This document shows positions 34,281-43,500 of a DNA stretch of 45,795 nucleotides, one piece after another. Source of the DNA: Elusimicrobiaceae bacterium. Its GTDB lineage: Bacteria > Elusimicrobiota > Elusimicrobia > Elusimicrobiales > Elusimicrobiaceae. The position numbers were made by a program, and so were the translations under genes. The notes under the pieces were generated by a model. The model saw only the letters and a list, made by a program, of their open reading frames with translations, had not been told where the DNA came from and searched no databases. Position 1 is the stretch's first letter, and every line of letters starts with the position of its first letter. Location of the stretch: positions 1-45,795 of the forward strand of contig JAEEIL010000018.1 in NCBI GenBank assembly GCA_016281355.1, given 5' to 3'.

Positions 34281-35027
34281 TTATAACTTAACAATCTTTT
34301 TTTGCTCTAAATTTTCATAACCTTCGGGGCAATGGGTGGAGCAATATACTGTGGGGTTATTTTTGCAGAACTCACGTACACGGGTTAAAGTTTCGCGTGC
34401 TTTTTCTTTATCTTCAAAAACGATGGAAAGTTCATCTTCCTTTAAAGCGGCATCACAGTAAGTTACATCACCATGAAACATATAATATGTGCCGTTATCT
34501 TCCAAAATACCTACGGAATTGCCTTTTGTGTGGCCTTCCGCTTGCACTAAAACAAGATTATCTGTTATGCGTTGGCTTTTGGAGAAATTTTTATAAGGGC
34601 CATCGGTAAATTCCACACGCACGACATTATCCCCTGTTAACTTCATGGCATCCGCTTCTGTTTTTGAGATGTATATTTTAGCATTAGGGAACATCCTAAG
34701 TTCGCCTGTATGGTCGGGGTGTTTATGCGTGATAAAAATTTTAGTTATGTCTTGTGGTTTATAACCTGCTTTGGCAAGGGCTTCGGCAAAAGTGGCAATT
34801 TTATTTCCCATCCAAAGCGGTGCATCATCTTTTTTAGCGATATCGGCAGTTTCATTAGGCAAACCGGTATCAGACAAAATTACATCTTTACCGTCATCAA
34901 TCAAAAAATTTTGCAAACTTGAACGGTATTTAACATCCTTGCATTGTTCTTTCGGACGCGTTCCGCCAAAGGCAAAAGCCTGTGTCATAAAACCGCCGTC
35001 ATAATATTTTAAAGCAATAATTTTCAT
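34281..35027 (-). CDS. MBL-fold metallohydrolase (lactonase-like)
   Basis: From the ATG at 35027 (ribosome site AAAGGA) the protein has 248 residues with the metallo-beta-lactamase zinc motif HKHPDH (ITHKHPDHTG), then the third His in AEGHTKGN, the bridging Asp in FHGDVTYCD and a last His in YCSTHCPEG. The layout is that of N-acyl homoserine lactonase and related hydrolases, but the substrate is unknown. An in-frame upstream ATG at 35072 lies inside the preceding gene and has no ribosome site. It is the last gene of the MerR-controlled operon. Confidence 0.88.
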   Translation of the reverse strand: MKIIALKYYDGGFMTQAFAFGGTRPKEQCKDVKYRSSLQNFLIDDGKDVILSDTGLPNETADIAKKDDAPLWMGNKIATFAEALAKAGYKPQDITKIFITHKHPDHTGELRMFPNAKIYISKTEADAMKLTGDNVVRVEFTDGPYKNFSKSQRITDNLVLVQAEGHTKGNSVGILEDNGTYYMFHGDVTYCDAALKEDELSIVFEDKEKARETLTRVREFCKNNPTVYCSTHCPEGYENLEQKKIVKL

Positions 35028-35053
35028 AATGTTTTCCTTTATTTTTTTATTTA

Positions 35054-35908
35054 TTAATCTTCGGGTTTCCAAGCACCGAGATTCTTTTCTTGTTCTTCTA
35101 AGGTCATGGTAAAAAATCTTTTACCGCTATCTATTTTGCGGATAGAATTCATTTCCTCAGGAGTTAATTCAAAATCAAAAATATCAAGATTTTCCTTCAT
35201 GTGAACAGGGTTCATTGTTCTTGGGAAAATAATATTGCCTTCCTGTATATGCCAACGTAAAATTATTTGGACATTGGTTTTGTTATATTTTTTGGCAAGT
35301 TGCGTAAAAAGCGGTTCTTGAATAAGCCCTTTATCACCGTGGCCGATAGGGTACCAACTTTCAATTACCGTTCCGTATTTTTCAACTCTCTTTTTAAGTT
35401 CTTTTTGTTGATAATATGGGTGGCATTCCACCTGTAAAACGGAAGGGTAAATTTTTGCTATATTTAAAACTTCTTCTAAGCGGTTTGATTCAAAATTACT
35501 AAGGCCGATAGATTTTACTTTGCCGTCTTTTACGGCTTTTTCCATATCCTTCCACGCGCCGATATAATCACCAAACTGTTGGTGAAGTAAAAGCAAATCA
35601 ATATAATTTGTCCCCAAACGCTCTAACATTTTATCTATGGCTTTTGAAGTGACACCTTCACCGTATTCATTTGGCCAAAGTTTAGTGGTAATCCAAATTT
35701 CTTTTCTGTCTATCCCGCTTTCTTTTACGGCTTGGCCTACACTCCTTTCATTTTGATAAGCATGGGCCGTATCAATATGCCTAATACCGAGGGTAAGGGC
35801 ATTTTTTACAACTTCTAAAGTTTCTTTTCCGTCCGGCACTTGGAAAACACCTGTACCGAATTGCGGAATTTTATTACCGTCGTTTAATGTTATAAATAGT
35901 TGTTTCAT
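35054..35908 (-). CDS. Aldo-keto reductase
   Basis: The 284-residue protein has the AKR tetrad D46, Y51 (DTAHAYQNE), K76 (TTKLWP) and H109 (LLLLHQ), and the nucleotide-binding end region SNFE...VLQVECHPYYQQ and IIFPRTMNPVHMKENLDIFDFELT. It matches the AKR5-like NADPH-dependent reductases that detoxify aldehydes such as methylglyoxal. Its presence with flavodoxins and an alcohol dehydrogenase under a MerR promoter fits an aldehyde or electrophile response. Confidence 0.93.
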   Translation of the reverse strand: MKQLFITLNDGNKIPQFGTGVFQVPDGKETLEVVKNALTLGIRHIDTAHAYQNERSVGQAVKESGIDRKEIWITTKLWPNEYGEGVTSKAIDKMLERLGTNYIDLLLLHQQFGDYIGAWKDMEKAVKDGKVKSIGLSNFESNRLEEVLNIAKIYPSVLQVECHPYYQQKELKKRVEKYGTVIESWYPIGHGDKGLIQEPLFTQLAKKYNKTNVQIILRWHIQEGNIIFPRTMNPVHMKENLDIFDFELTPEEMNSIRKIDSGKRFFTMTLEEQEKNLGAWKPED

Positions 35909-35920
35909 ATTATCTTCCCT

Positions 35921-36439
35921 TTATTTTACTTGTGCTTGGGCCCAAGCAAATATTTCTTCTTTGCTTTCTTTGACACTGCTACCGTGAATTGCTATACCTT
36001 TACCGTAAGTCGCGCCCGGGCAATGTGTTTTTAAATCGCGTTCGCTATTTGCAAGGCCGCTGCCTTCATGTGTCATAACGGCAATAACTTTTTTACCTGC
36101 AAAATTAAGTTTATCTAATTGGCTGAAAATAGCCATGGGGAAAGTTCCCCACCAGCAAGGCCCGCAAACAAAAATATTATCATAGGCGGAAATATCGGAA
36201 AGATATTTTTTTAATTCAGGTCTAGCATTTGTGCGCAATTCCTGTTTTGCTTCTTCTATACAAGTGCTGTAACTGGCAGCATAAGGCTTGACGGTATCAA
36301 CTTCAAACAAATCACCGCCGACGGCTTCTTGTATATATTCGGCTACAATTTCCGTATTGCCCTTTTCAATAGAGCGAATAGAACCGTTAAAATAATTTTC
36401 GCCTTTACGTGAATAATAAATTATTAAATTTTTAGCCAT
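35921..36439 (-). CDS. Flavodoxin-like protein
   Basis: The 172-residue product has the FMN phosphate loop near the start (LIIYYSRKGENYFNGSI) and the isoalloxazine loops VCGPCWWGTFPM and VMTHEGSGLANSE. The pattern is that of the flavodoxin_4 family, small soluble FMN proteins often found with aldo-keto reductases. There is no signal peptide. It lies 12 nt upstream of the aldo-keto reductase gene in the operon. Confidence 0.9.
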   Translation of the reverse strand: MAKNLIIYYSRKGENYFNGSIRSIEKGNTEIVAEYIQEAVGGDLFEVDTVKPYAASYSTCIEEAKQELRTNARPELKKYLSDISAYDNIFVCGPCWWGTFPMAIFSQLDKLNFAGKKVIAVMTHEGSGLANSERDLKTHCPGATYGKGIAIHGSSVKESKEEIFAWAQAQVK

Positions 36440-36447
36440 AATATCTC

Positions 36448-37296
36448 CTATTTTAATTTATTGTATTGTTCATCTGTTACCGCTTCAAGCCACTCGTTAG
36501 AAGTATTTTCCCCTTCCAACTCAAAAGCCAAATGGGAAAACCAACTATCAGGTGCAGCACCGTGCCAATGTTTGACATTTGCGGGGATATGGATGACATC
36601 ACCCGGGTTCATTTCAACAGGCTCTTTACCCCATTCTTGGTAATAACCGCGTCCGCCGACTGCTACAAGCATTTGCCCCCCGCCTTTTGTTGCATGGTGT
36701 ATATGCCAATTATTGCGGCATTTCGGTTCAAAAGTAACATTATAAAAAGTTACCTGTTCCGTCGAGATAGGTGCTAAATAACTTTGCCCGACAAAATATT
36801 TTGCATAAGCATCATTAGTTTTACCGATAGGAAACATTATCGTCTTTTGATATTTTTCTTTATCTGTTAAGGGTGTTTCTTTTTCCGTCCAGACTTCTTT
36901 TGCTAAATTAAATACCGCCCATGCTTTTGGCCAACCGGCGTAAAAAGCGGTATGGGTAATGGCGGCAGCAATCTCCGGCCTGGTAACACCATTATTTTTA
37001 GCATTTTGCAAATGATATTTTAAAGAAGAATCAGTTATACCTTGCGACATAAGCGCAATAACCGTAAGCAAGGAACGGGTTTTAAGATCCAAATCGGTAT
37101 TATTCCAATTTTCCCCGAATAAGACATCATCATTATAATGAGCAAATTCAGGTGCGAAATTACCAAGTTGGGTGCGTCCCGCTGTTTGCACTATTTTTTT
37201 ATTTGTCATAGGTTTATTCTCCTTTATTTTTTTGGCATAGCAAATGCCTGCAATTATTCCTAATATAATTACTGATAAAAATAATCTTTTTAACAT
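36448..37296 (-). CDS. Exported carboxymuconolactone decarboxylase-cupin fusion
   Basis: From the ATG at 37296 the product has 282 residues. An N-terminal hydrophobic segment (MLKRLFLSVIILGIIAGIC) suggests export or a membrane anchor. A CMD/AhpD-like domain follows (RSLLTVIALMSQGITDSSLK; AAAITHTAFYAGWPKAWAVF), then a cupin (RNNWHIHHATKGGGQML; MNPGDVIHIPANVKHWHG) with the metal-binding histidines. The CMD part lacks the CxxC of AhpD. The fused architecture is common beside flavodoxins and AKRs in gut bacteria. A start at 37323 would overlap the preceding gene by 11 nt. Confidence 0.88.
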   Translation of the reverse strand: MLKRLFLSVIILGIIAGICYAKKIKENKPMTNKKIVQTAGRTQLGNFAPEFAHYNDDVLFGENWNNTDLDLKTRSLLTVIALMSQGITDSSLKYHLQNAKNNGVTRPEIAAAITHTAFYAGWPKAWAVFNLAKEVWTEKETPLTDKEKYQKTIMFPIGKTNDAYAKYFVGQSYLAPISTEQVTFYNVTFEPKCRNNWHIHHATKGGGQMLVAVGGRGYYQEWGKEPVEMNPGDVIHIPANVKHWHGAAPDSWFSHLAFELEGENTSNEWLEAVTDEQYNKLK

Positions 37297-37312
37297 TTTT
37301 AACTCACAAAAA

Positions 37313-38275
37313 TTATTTATCAATATTTACCAAAGTATATTCGCCTGTTCCCATACCGAGTTCCTTCATATAGGAAATTTGGCGTAAGCCCTCACGTGAT
37401 TCTATGCGTTCCTGTAAGTCATGGAGTTCGTTTTCAGGCAAGGCATATACTTGATCTAAAGATGCTTGGTCCACCGCCACAATATTGGTAGATGCTAAAA
37501 TACCGATGTCGCGCGCCTTAGGTTCTGCGGCGGAAGTCCCTGCACAATCGCAATCAACAGACATACGGCGTAAAACATTGATATAAACAATTTTTTTGCC
37601 GAAGTGATCAACAGTTGCTTTGGCGGACTCTGCCATATTTTCTTGGAAGCGTGCGCCTGTATAACCCCACTGCTCATCACCTTTTTGATGTATCATTTTT
37701 TTACCGATTTTGCCGTCTGCCATACCGATAGCGATATTCTTCATACTGCCACCGTAACCGCCCATAGCGTGGCCTTTAAAGTGTGTTAATACCACTAAAG
37801 AATCATAATTTAAAATATGGCTGCCCATAGACATTTCTTTAAAGTGTTTACCGCCTTTTACAGGTAACATTACTGTACCGTCTTCGTCTAAAATATCTAC
37901 TTTACTGAAAGTCCAACCGTTTGTTTTAAGTGTTTCGCGGTGGCCTTTTGTTGTTTGGCGTGGGGAATCATAAAAAACATTTGTTTCAACAAGCGTGCTG
38001 TTTGGAATATGTTCCCATAATGCTTTTACCATCGGCACAGGTAAAATGTTTGGGCCATGCGGTTCGCCTGTATGAAATTTAATGGCTACTTTACCGTCAA
38101 TATTTTGGGAAATCTTATCATATATTTTGACAAGGCCTTCCGGGCTGATATCTTTGGTAAAATAAACCACCGGTTTATTTTGAGATACAGATTCAACTTT
38201 ATTTATTTCTTTTTGAACATCGTTACAAGCACCTAAAACTACCGATGCGATGATTATACTTATTATTTTTTTCAT
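37313..38275 (-). CDS. DUF362-domain lipoprotein
   Basis: The 320-residue protein starts MKKIISIIIASVVLGACND: a lipoprotein signal with lipobox LGAC, so it should be anchored to a membrane on the periplasmic side. The rest fits DUF362 (VYFTKDISPEGLVKIYDKI; VVLTHFKGHAMGGYGGSMK; MADGKIGKKMIHQK), a family found near ferredoxins and redox enzymes, without a proven activity. No ferredoxin-type CxxCxxC cluster was seen. Position in a redox-response operon supports a redox role. Confidence 0.88.
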   Translation of the reverse strand: MKKIISIIIASVVLGACNDVQKEINKVESVSQNKPVVYFTKDISPEGLVKIYDKISQNIDGKVAIKFHTGEPHGPNILPVPMVKALWEHIPNSTLVETNVFYDSPRQTTKGHRETLKTNGWTFSKVDILDEDGTVMLPVKGGKHFKEMSMGSHILNYDSLVVLTHFKGHAMGGYGGSMKNIAIGMADGKIGKKMIHQKGDEQWGYTGARFQENMAESAKATVDHFGKKIVYINVLRRMSVDCDCAGTSAAEPKARDIGILASTNIVAVDQASLDQVYALPENELHDLQERIESREGLRQISYMKELGMGTGEYTLVNIDK

Positions 38276-38288
38276 TTTAATTCTCCTT

Positions 38289-38903
38289 TTATAAATTATT
38301 TAACCAATGTACAATTTTATTATGTACTTCTGTATTATATTTTGCACTTACATTATTAAAGTTTGCATAAGTACTTATTTGGGCATTTCGGGCATTAGCC
38401 GTAAAATCTTGCAAGAAAGTACCGGGGTTACTGCCTTGTGTTGAAAAAGGAATAACTTTCTTACCCTTAAAATCAATTTGCCCTAAAAAAGAATAAAGCG
38501 GTGTGGACATTGTATACCACCAAACAGGTCCGCCTACAAAAATAGTATCATAATTATTTATGTCGGGCAACTGTCCTTTTAATTTAGGGAAATTCTTTTC
38601 CTTTAAATTCTTTTTAACACGTGCGTAAAAAGCCGGGGAAGATTTAAATTCTTCCTCAGTTTCTATGCGGTAAATATCTGCTTTTGTAAGTTCGGCAATT
38701 TGCTTGGCAATATCTTGTGTATGCCCCGTCCAAGAATAATAAATTACAAGCACTTTACCGAGATTTGCCGTATAAGATTCCGCTTTGGCAAAAGCGGACA
38801 ATTCTTTTTTATTTCGGTATGCCACCCTTAAATTATGTATTATGGCAATTATAGCACCGATAATGGCAATAATGATTAATATAATTAATATTTTTTTAAA
38901 CAT
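38289..38903 (-). CDS. Membrane-anchored flavodoxin
   Basis: The 204-residue protein begins with a transmembrane helix (ILIILIIIAIIGAIIAIIH), then a flavodoxin domain with the phosphate loop IYYSWTGHTQDIA and the loops GGPVWWYTMSTPLY and STQGSNPGTF. It is related to the soluble flavodoxin at 35921-36439 but anchored at the inner membrane. Gene order and short gaps place it in the MerR operon, directly after the regulator. Confidence 0.9.
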   Translation of the reverse strand: MFKKILIILIIIAIIGAIIAIIHNLRVAYRNKKELSAFAKAESYTANLGKVLVIYYSWTGHTQDIAKQIAELTKADIYRIETEEEFKSSPAFYARVKKNLKEKNFPKLKGQLPDINNYDTIFVGGPVWWYTMSTPLYSFLGQIDFKGKKVIPFSTQGSNPGTFLQDFTANARNAQISTYANFNNVSAKYNTEVHNKIVHWLNNL

Positions 38904-38911
38904 AAAACCTC

Positions 38912-39289
38912 CTAAAATTTAAGTTCTTTATCTTTTGATTTTAGTGCTTTATCATAAACGGAAATTTTATAATCTAAGCGTCTAATTGTATCTTGCAATT
39001 CTTTAAATCTTACTTGTAAATTTTCCCTTTCATTGGCAAGCAAATCTCTGCGCGCTTTTAAGGTGCGTTTACCACGCTTAAAGAGTTCAAAATACTTTCT
39101 TAAAACTTCTATGGAAAGCCCCGCACTGCGCATACACTTAATAAATTCTATTTGCTTACAGTCCTGCTCAGTATAATTGCGTACGCCTCCGGGGGTGCGA
39201 TTTATAAAAGATATAAGGCCTGCCTTCTCATAATACCTTAAAGTATCGGCGGAAACATTACATTTTTTACTGACTTCGGAAATGGTCAT
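38912..39289 (-). CDS. MerR-family transcriptional regulator
   Basis: The 125-residue protein has the MerR winged helix at its start (TISEVSKKCNVSADTLRYYEKAGLI followed by RNYTEQDCKQIEFIKCMRSAGLSI) and a C-terminal dimerisation coiled coil (ERENLQVRFKELQDTIRR). It has no C-terminal metal-binding cysteines, so it fits the AdhR/NmlR-like branch that senses aldehydes or electrophiles, perhaps through one of its N-terminal cysteines. It should bind the palindrome at 40497-40516 and control its own operon. Confidence 0.92.
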   Translation of the reverse strand: MTISEVSKKCNVSADTLRYYEKAGLISFINRTPGGVRNYTEQDCKQIEFIKCMRSAGLSIEVLRKYFELFKRGKRTLKARRDLLANERENLQVRFKELQDTIRRLDYKISVYDKALKSKDKELKF

Positions 39290-39292
39290 AAT

Positions 39293-40459
39293 TTATAAAC
39301 TCTCTTTTAATATTTGAACAATTTCTTTACGGTCAAGCACTTTATACCCACCTTTTAAAATAAGTGTGGCATCGGCAATGCCTTCAATCATTTCAGGTGT
39401 TGCACCAAGTTCACTTATTTTTAAAGTAAGGCCTATCTTTTTCATCCAATTTTCCAATGCTTGCAAACCTTCTTTAGCTATTTGTTCATCGGTTTTACCT
39501 TCCGGTTTTATATGCCAAACTTCCATTGCAAAGCGTCTAAACTTTGCTAGCCCGTACGGCAAAATGTGCTTATAATAAGGTAAAGATACCGCCGCAAGCG
39601 TCATACCGTGTGTAGCATCAGTATACGCCCCCACCGCTTGGCCCAGCATGTGCACCATCCAATCGGTAGTTTTACCTTTTGCAATTAAAGTATTTAAGGC
39701 CCAAGTTGCACACCACATAATATTTGAACGTGCTTCATAATTTTTAGGGTCTTCTACCGCTATTAAAGAACTATGAACAACCGAGCGCATTAAACCTTCT
39801 GCCAAATAATCGCTGGTATTATCATCTATGCCGGAAAAGTATTGTTCGCAAATATGGTTAAAAATATCATATATACCGGCCACCATTTGTTTGTGCGGAA
39901 GTGTAAAAGTAAATTTAGGGTTTAATATCGCAAATTTAGGCATAACATCCGTACCGAAAACATGCCCTATTTTAAGGTGCTTTTCATGATTTGTTATTAC
40001 CGAACCGCCGTTCATTTCCGAACCGGTACCTACCATTGTCAAAACACAACCTACAGGTAAAATTTTACAAGAAGGCTCTTCAAAACGAATAAAATATTTT
40101 TCCCATGGATCATCTTCGCAATTAACCGAAACTGAAACCGCCTTGGCATAATCGCAGCAAGAACCACCGCCAACTGCCAAAAGCAAATCGACATTATGTT
40201 TGCGGGCAATTTCAACACCCTATTTCAATTTTTCCACCGTTGGGTTTGGCATTACGCCACCGTCTTCTACGATTTCTTTCCCATTTTCTTTTAAAATTTT
40301 TACTACCGCATCGTAAATACCGTTCTTTTTAATAGAACCACCACCGTAAATTAACTGAACGGTTTTGCCGTATTTCGGCAACTCTTGATTTAAATTATTT
40401 AAAGCATCTTCCCCGAAGTAAAGTTTCGTCGGATTATGATAAGTAAAAGTTCCCAACAT
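39293..40459 (-). pseudogene. Iron-containing alcohol dehydrogenase interrupted by one amber codon
   Basis: Two frames (40459-40220 and 40186-39293) join in the same reading frame over 388 codons if a single TAG at 40219-40217 is read through: VEKLK-stop-GVEIARKHNVDLLLAVGGGS. Homologues usually have K, E or Q at this place. The NAD-binding GGGS, the Fe ligands DIFNH and the histidines in DWMVHMLG and DATHGM are all intact. The rest of the gene shows no decay, so this is a very recent nonsense mutation, a sequencing error, or a codon that is suppressed. It is the first gene of the MerR operon. Confidence 0.85.
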
Positions 40460-40488
40460 AATATTCTCCTTGATTAAGTTATAATAAT

Positions 40489-40519
40489 ATTATATCACTT
40501 GGAGTTGACTCCAAGTCAA
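40489..40519 (-). promoter_or_regulatory. MerR-type promoter with 19-bp spacer and operator
   Basis: On the minus strand TTGACT (40519-40514) and TATAAT (40494-40489) are separated by exactly 19 bp, the long spacer typical of MerR-activated promoters. The spacer holds an inverted repeat with 9-bp arms ACTTGGAGT and ACTCCAAGT (40497-40516), the classic MerR/AdhR-type operator. It drives the operon from the alcohol dehydrogenase leftward. Confidence 0.9.
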
Positions 40520-40598
40520 GCAAAAAATATACATATAATCTATATACAATTATATTGTACCTAGGTAGATATTTACCCTTATTTATTACAATTATTTT

Positions 40599-43500
40599 TT
40601 ATTTTTTTCTTCTGAGTGCGAAGATAATAAGTATCAAAACCGCAGCAACTGCAAGAGCTACTGCTAAGTTGTTATTATCTTGTGTATCCGAAGCAGGTTC
40701 TTCGGATTGGATATCAATTTGCTCGTCTTCGTTTGCAGGAGCATTGGTAACTGTTTCTTCTGCCTTAGTATCTTTTCTTTCTTCAACAATATTTTTGGTT
40801 GTTGTAATTGTTTCTTCAGCTTGAGTATCCTTTTGAGCTATATCAATTTCCTGAGTATTTACAACGAGTTCTTCAACTTTATTGTCTTGTTGTTTCTGGA
40901 CAATTTCTTGTATATCTGAAGCAGATTCTTCGGCTTTAATATTTTCTTGCTCTGCATTGATATTTTGTACTTTCTGAACCGGTTTTTCAGGCAACGGTTC
41001 TTGTATACTTTGAATATCTGCAAAATTTTCAGTCAAATTATTGCCTTCAATTGCTTCATAGTTTTTACTGCCTTTACCGAAGGCCCAGCGTAAACCGCCG
41101 ACAATATTTATACCGTCTCTTCCGCCGTTATAACCCATGACTTGTACAAAGCCGGTAAAATTATCATTGATTGCTTTTTGTACGCCCACATTGTATGACA
41201 AATACGGTTTGATGCTTATTTCAGGTAAGTTCACAGTATCTGCCATTACATCGGTCTTACCCATTAAGTTCCAAACCATTCCGACAGAAGCATACGGCTG
41301 CCATCCATTTAGATTCCCGACAAATCTTAACATCGGATTCAATTGGACACTATTTAATGCCTTAGGATCGATTTTTACCCCTGCTGCATTCGTGTAAGCG
41401 AACGTATTAATCAAACTGTAATTCATTGCCCAAATAGGTTGAAGGATAAAATTGCCTTCACCCAATTCAATATTATAACCGGTTTGAGTACCTAAACCCG
41501 CGGTGAATATGGATGAATTTTCACTTCCGTACATTGTGCGGGCATCTGCGAAGTTAGCACCGATATTGGCGGTAACCCCTGTCCAAAATTTACTTTTATA
41601 TAAAGTTTGAGTTACACCAAACAAACCACCGTTCGTAGAGGCGCTGACTTCCGGATATTTAATTTGAGACCCGTTGTATCCGATGTACCCGCTGGTAACA
41701 CCATACCAATCGCTACCCCAATCTTGGAAACCGGAATCAAGCCCCAAAATAGACCCATAAGATTTAACATCTGTCTTAGGCCCCGGTTTAAGTGAGATAT
41801 CTTCAAAAGTTGCATATGATTTAAACCATATAGCAGAATTGCTGTTATATTGATTGTAGTGACCGCCATTCGTAGCAGGAACCCCTTTCAATATAGCAGA
41901 CCTTTCAACTGCAGAAAATTTGGTGTACCAATCAGCGTGCTCATAAGCATGTTGGAAAGTATTATCCATGATTGCATGTATACCGGCTTGTGCAATTACC
42001 GGGGTGGCTAACACGGCAGGATTGAAGTGAGATATGTCTGAACCTGACCCGGAGTATGTTAACCAACCATCTTCTACGTGACCGATAATTTGGCGAATAG
42101 GCGTCATAATTGTCGGTAAATCCATAGTTATAGAAGTAACATTAGATTGGCCTAACCCTGTTGCATCACCTAAATTAATACTTATATCATCTTGGGTTGT
42201 GGTACCAATCAAGTTAATTTGATTAATATTAAATATACCGCCATTGTTGTTTACGGTAGCAGTAAAAGAATCTGAAGTTAGTGTGCTTAAATCAAAATCT
42301 ATTCCGAGCGTTGCATCTGCGTTTAATTCAACTGTTCCGATATTTGCAGAAGTAATGTTTCCGTCTAATAAATCTATTCCGCCACCGTTAACATTTAACG
42401 CTGTTGCACCGGAAATATCACCGCTATTACCAAATACCAGAGTTGAATCATATAAATCAACATATGTATTTGAAATTGTATTATCAATGGTAAACGGTGC
42501 ATTTGTTCTTAATTCGACATGGGAATTTGTACTGCCATCACCTGTAATATCACTTACTGTTTGGCTTCCGGCATTGTATACCAAAGTACCGTTATTGGTA
42601 ATACCGCTTGAAGCTACTAAATCCTCTGAATTCGTAGTAATTGTTCCGTTATTGGTAATAGCACTTTGGTTTATAGTGCTGCTGTTTGTAAAATCTCCGC
42701 TATTAACAAATGCTCCGTTGCCGCTAATTGAACCTGCATTACTACCGCCGGCGACAGTGATAGTGCCTTCATTTGATACGGTTCCGTTGTTTTGGAAGCC
42801 CGTGGTATCCGTAGTAGTAATAGTGGCTCCGCTATCATTTGTTAGAGTTTCACCACTATCTACGGAAATCGTACCTTGTGTTATATCTGCTGAATTTTGA
42901 ATATTGTTTGTAAATTCTAATGAACCTGAACCTGAAATATCTGAGTTTACTGTGCCGCCGGTTAATTCTAATGTGCCGTCATTGTTTATTGTATTCAACA
43001 AGGCACCGGCATTAGTGGTTAATTGACCACCTGCTTGTACGTCAACAGCATTGACAATTGAATGAGTATCAGTATTGGTTACATTACCGGTAATGTTTGT
43101 TGTTCCGCTTGTGCTCAATATGTCACTAATAATGTTACCGCCGGTTAATTCCAAAGTACCATTGTTTGTTATTCCGGTAGTTGCTGTTATATTGCTTGCA
43201 TTAGATATTAATTCGCCGCCACTAGATATTTGTATTTCATTCTGCGAAATTGTTCCGTTATTTGTTAATTGTCCTATTATATAGGTTGTTCCGCTATCAC
43301 CGGTTATCGTTCCGGCATTGGTCATAGCACTACCCTGTAACGTTAAATCGTTATTGTTCGCAATGGTTCCGTTATTTGTTAACGCGGTATTTATCGTGAT
43401 ATCACCTGTATTTAACAACGAAGTATTTGCAGCTACCACCAATGTTCCCTCTTCAATAGTTCCGGTATTATTAGAATTACCGTTTATAACAAGAGAGCTC

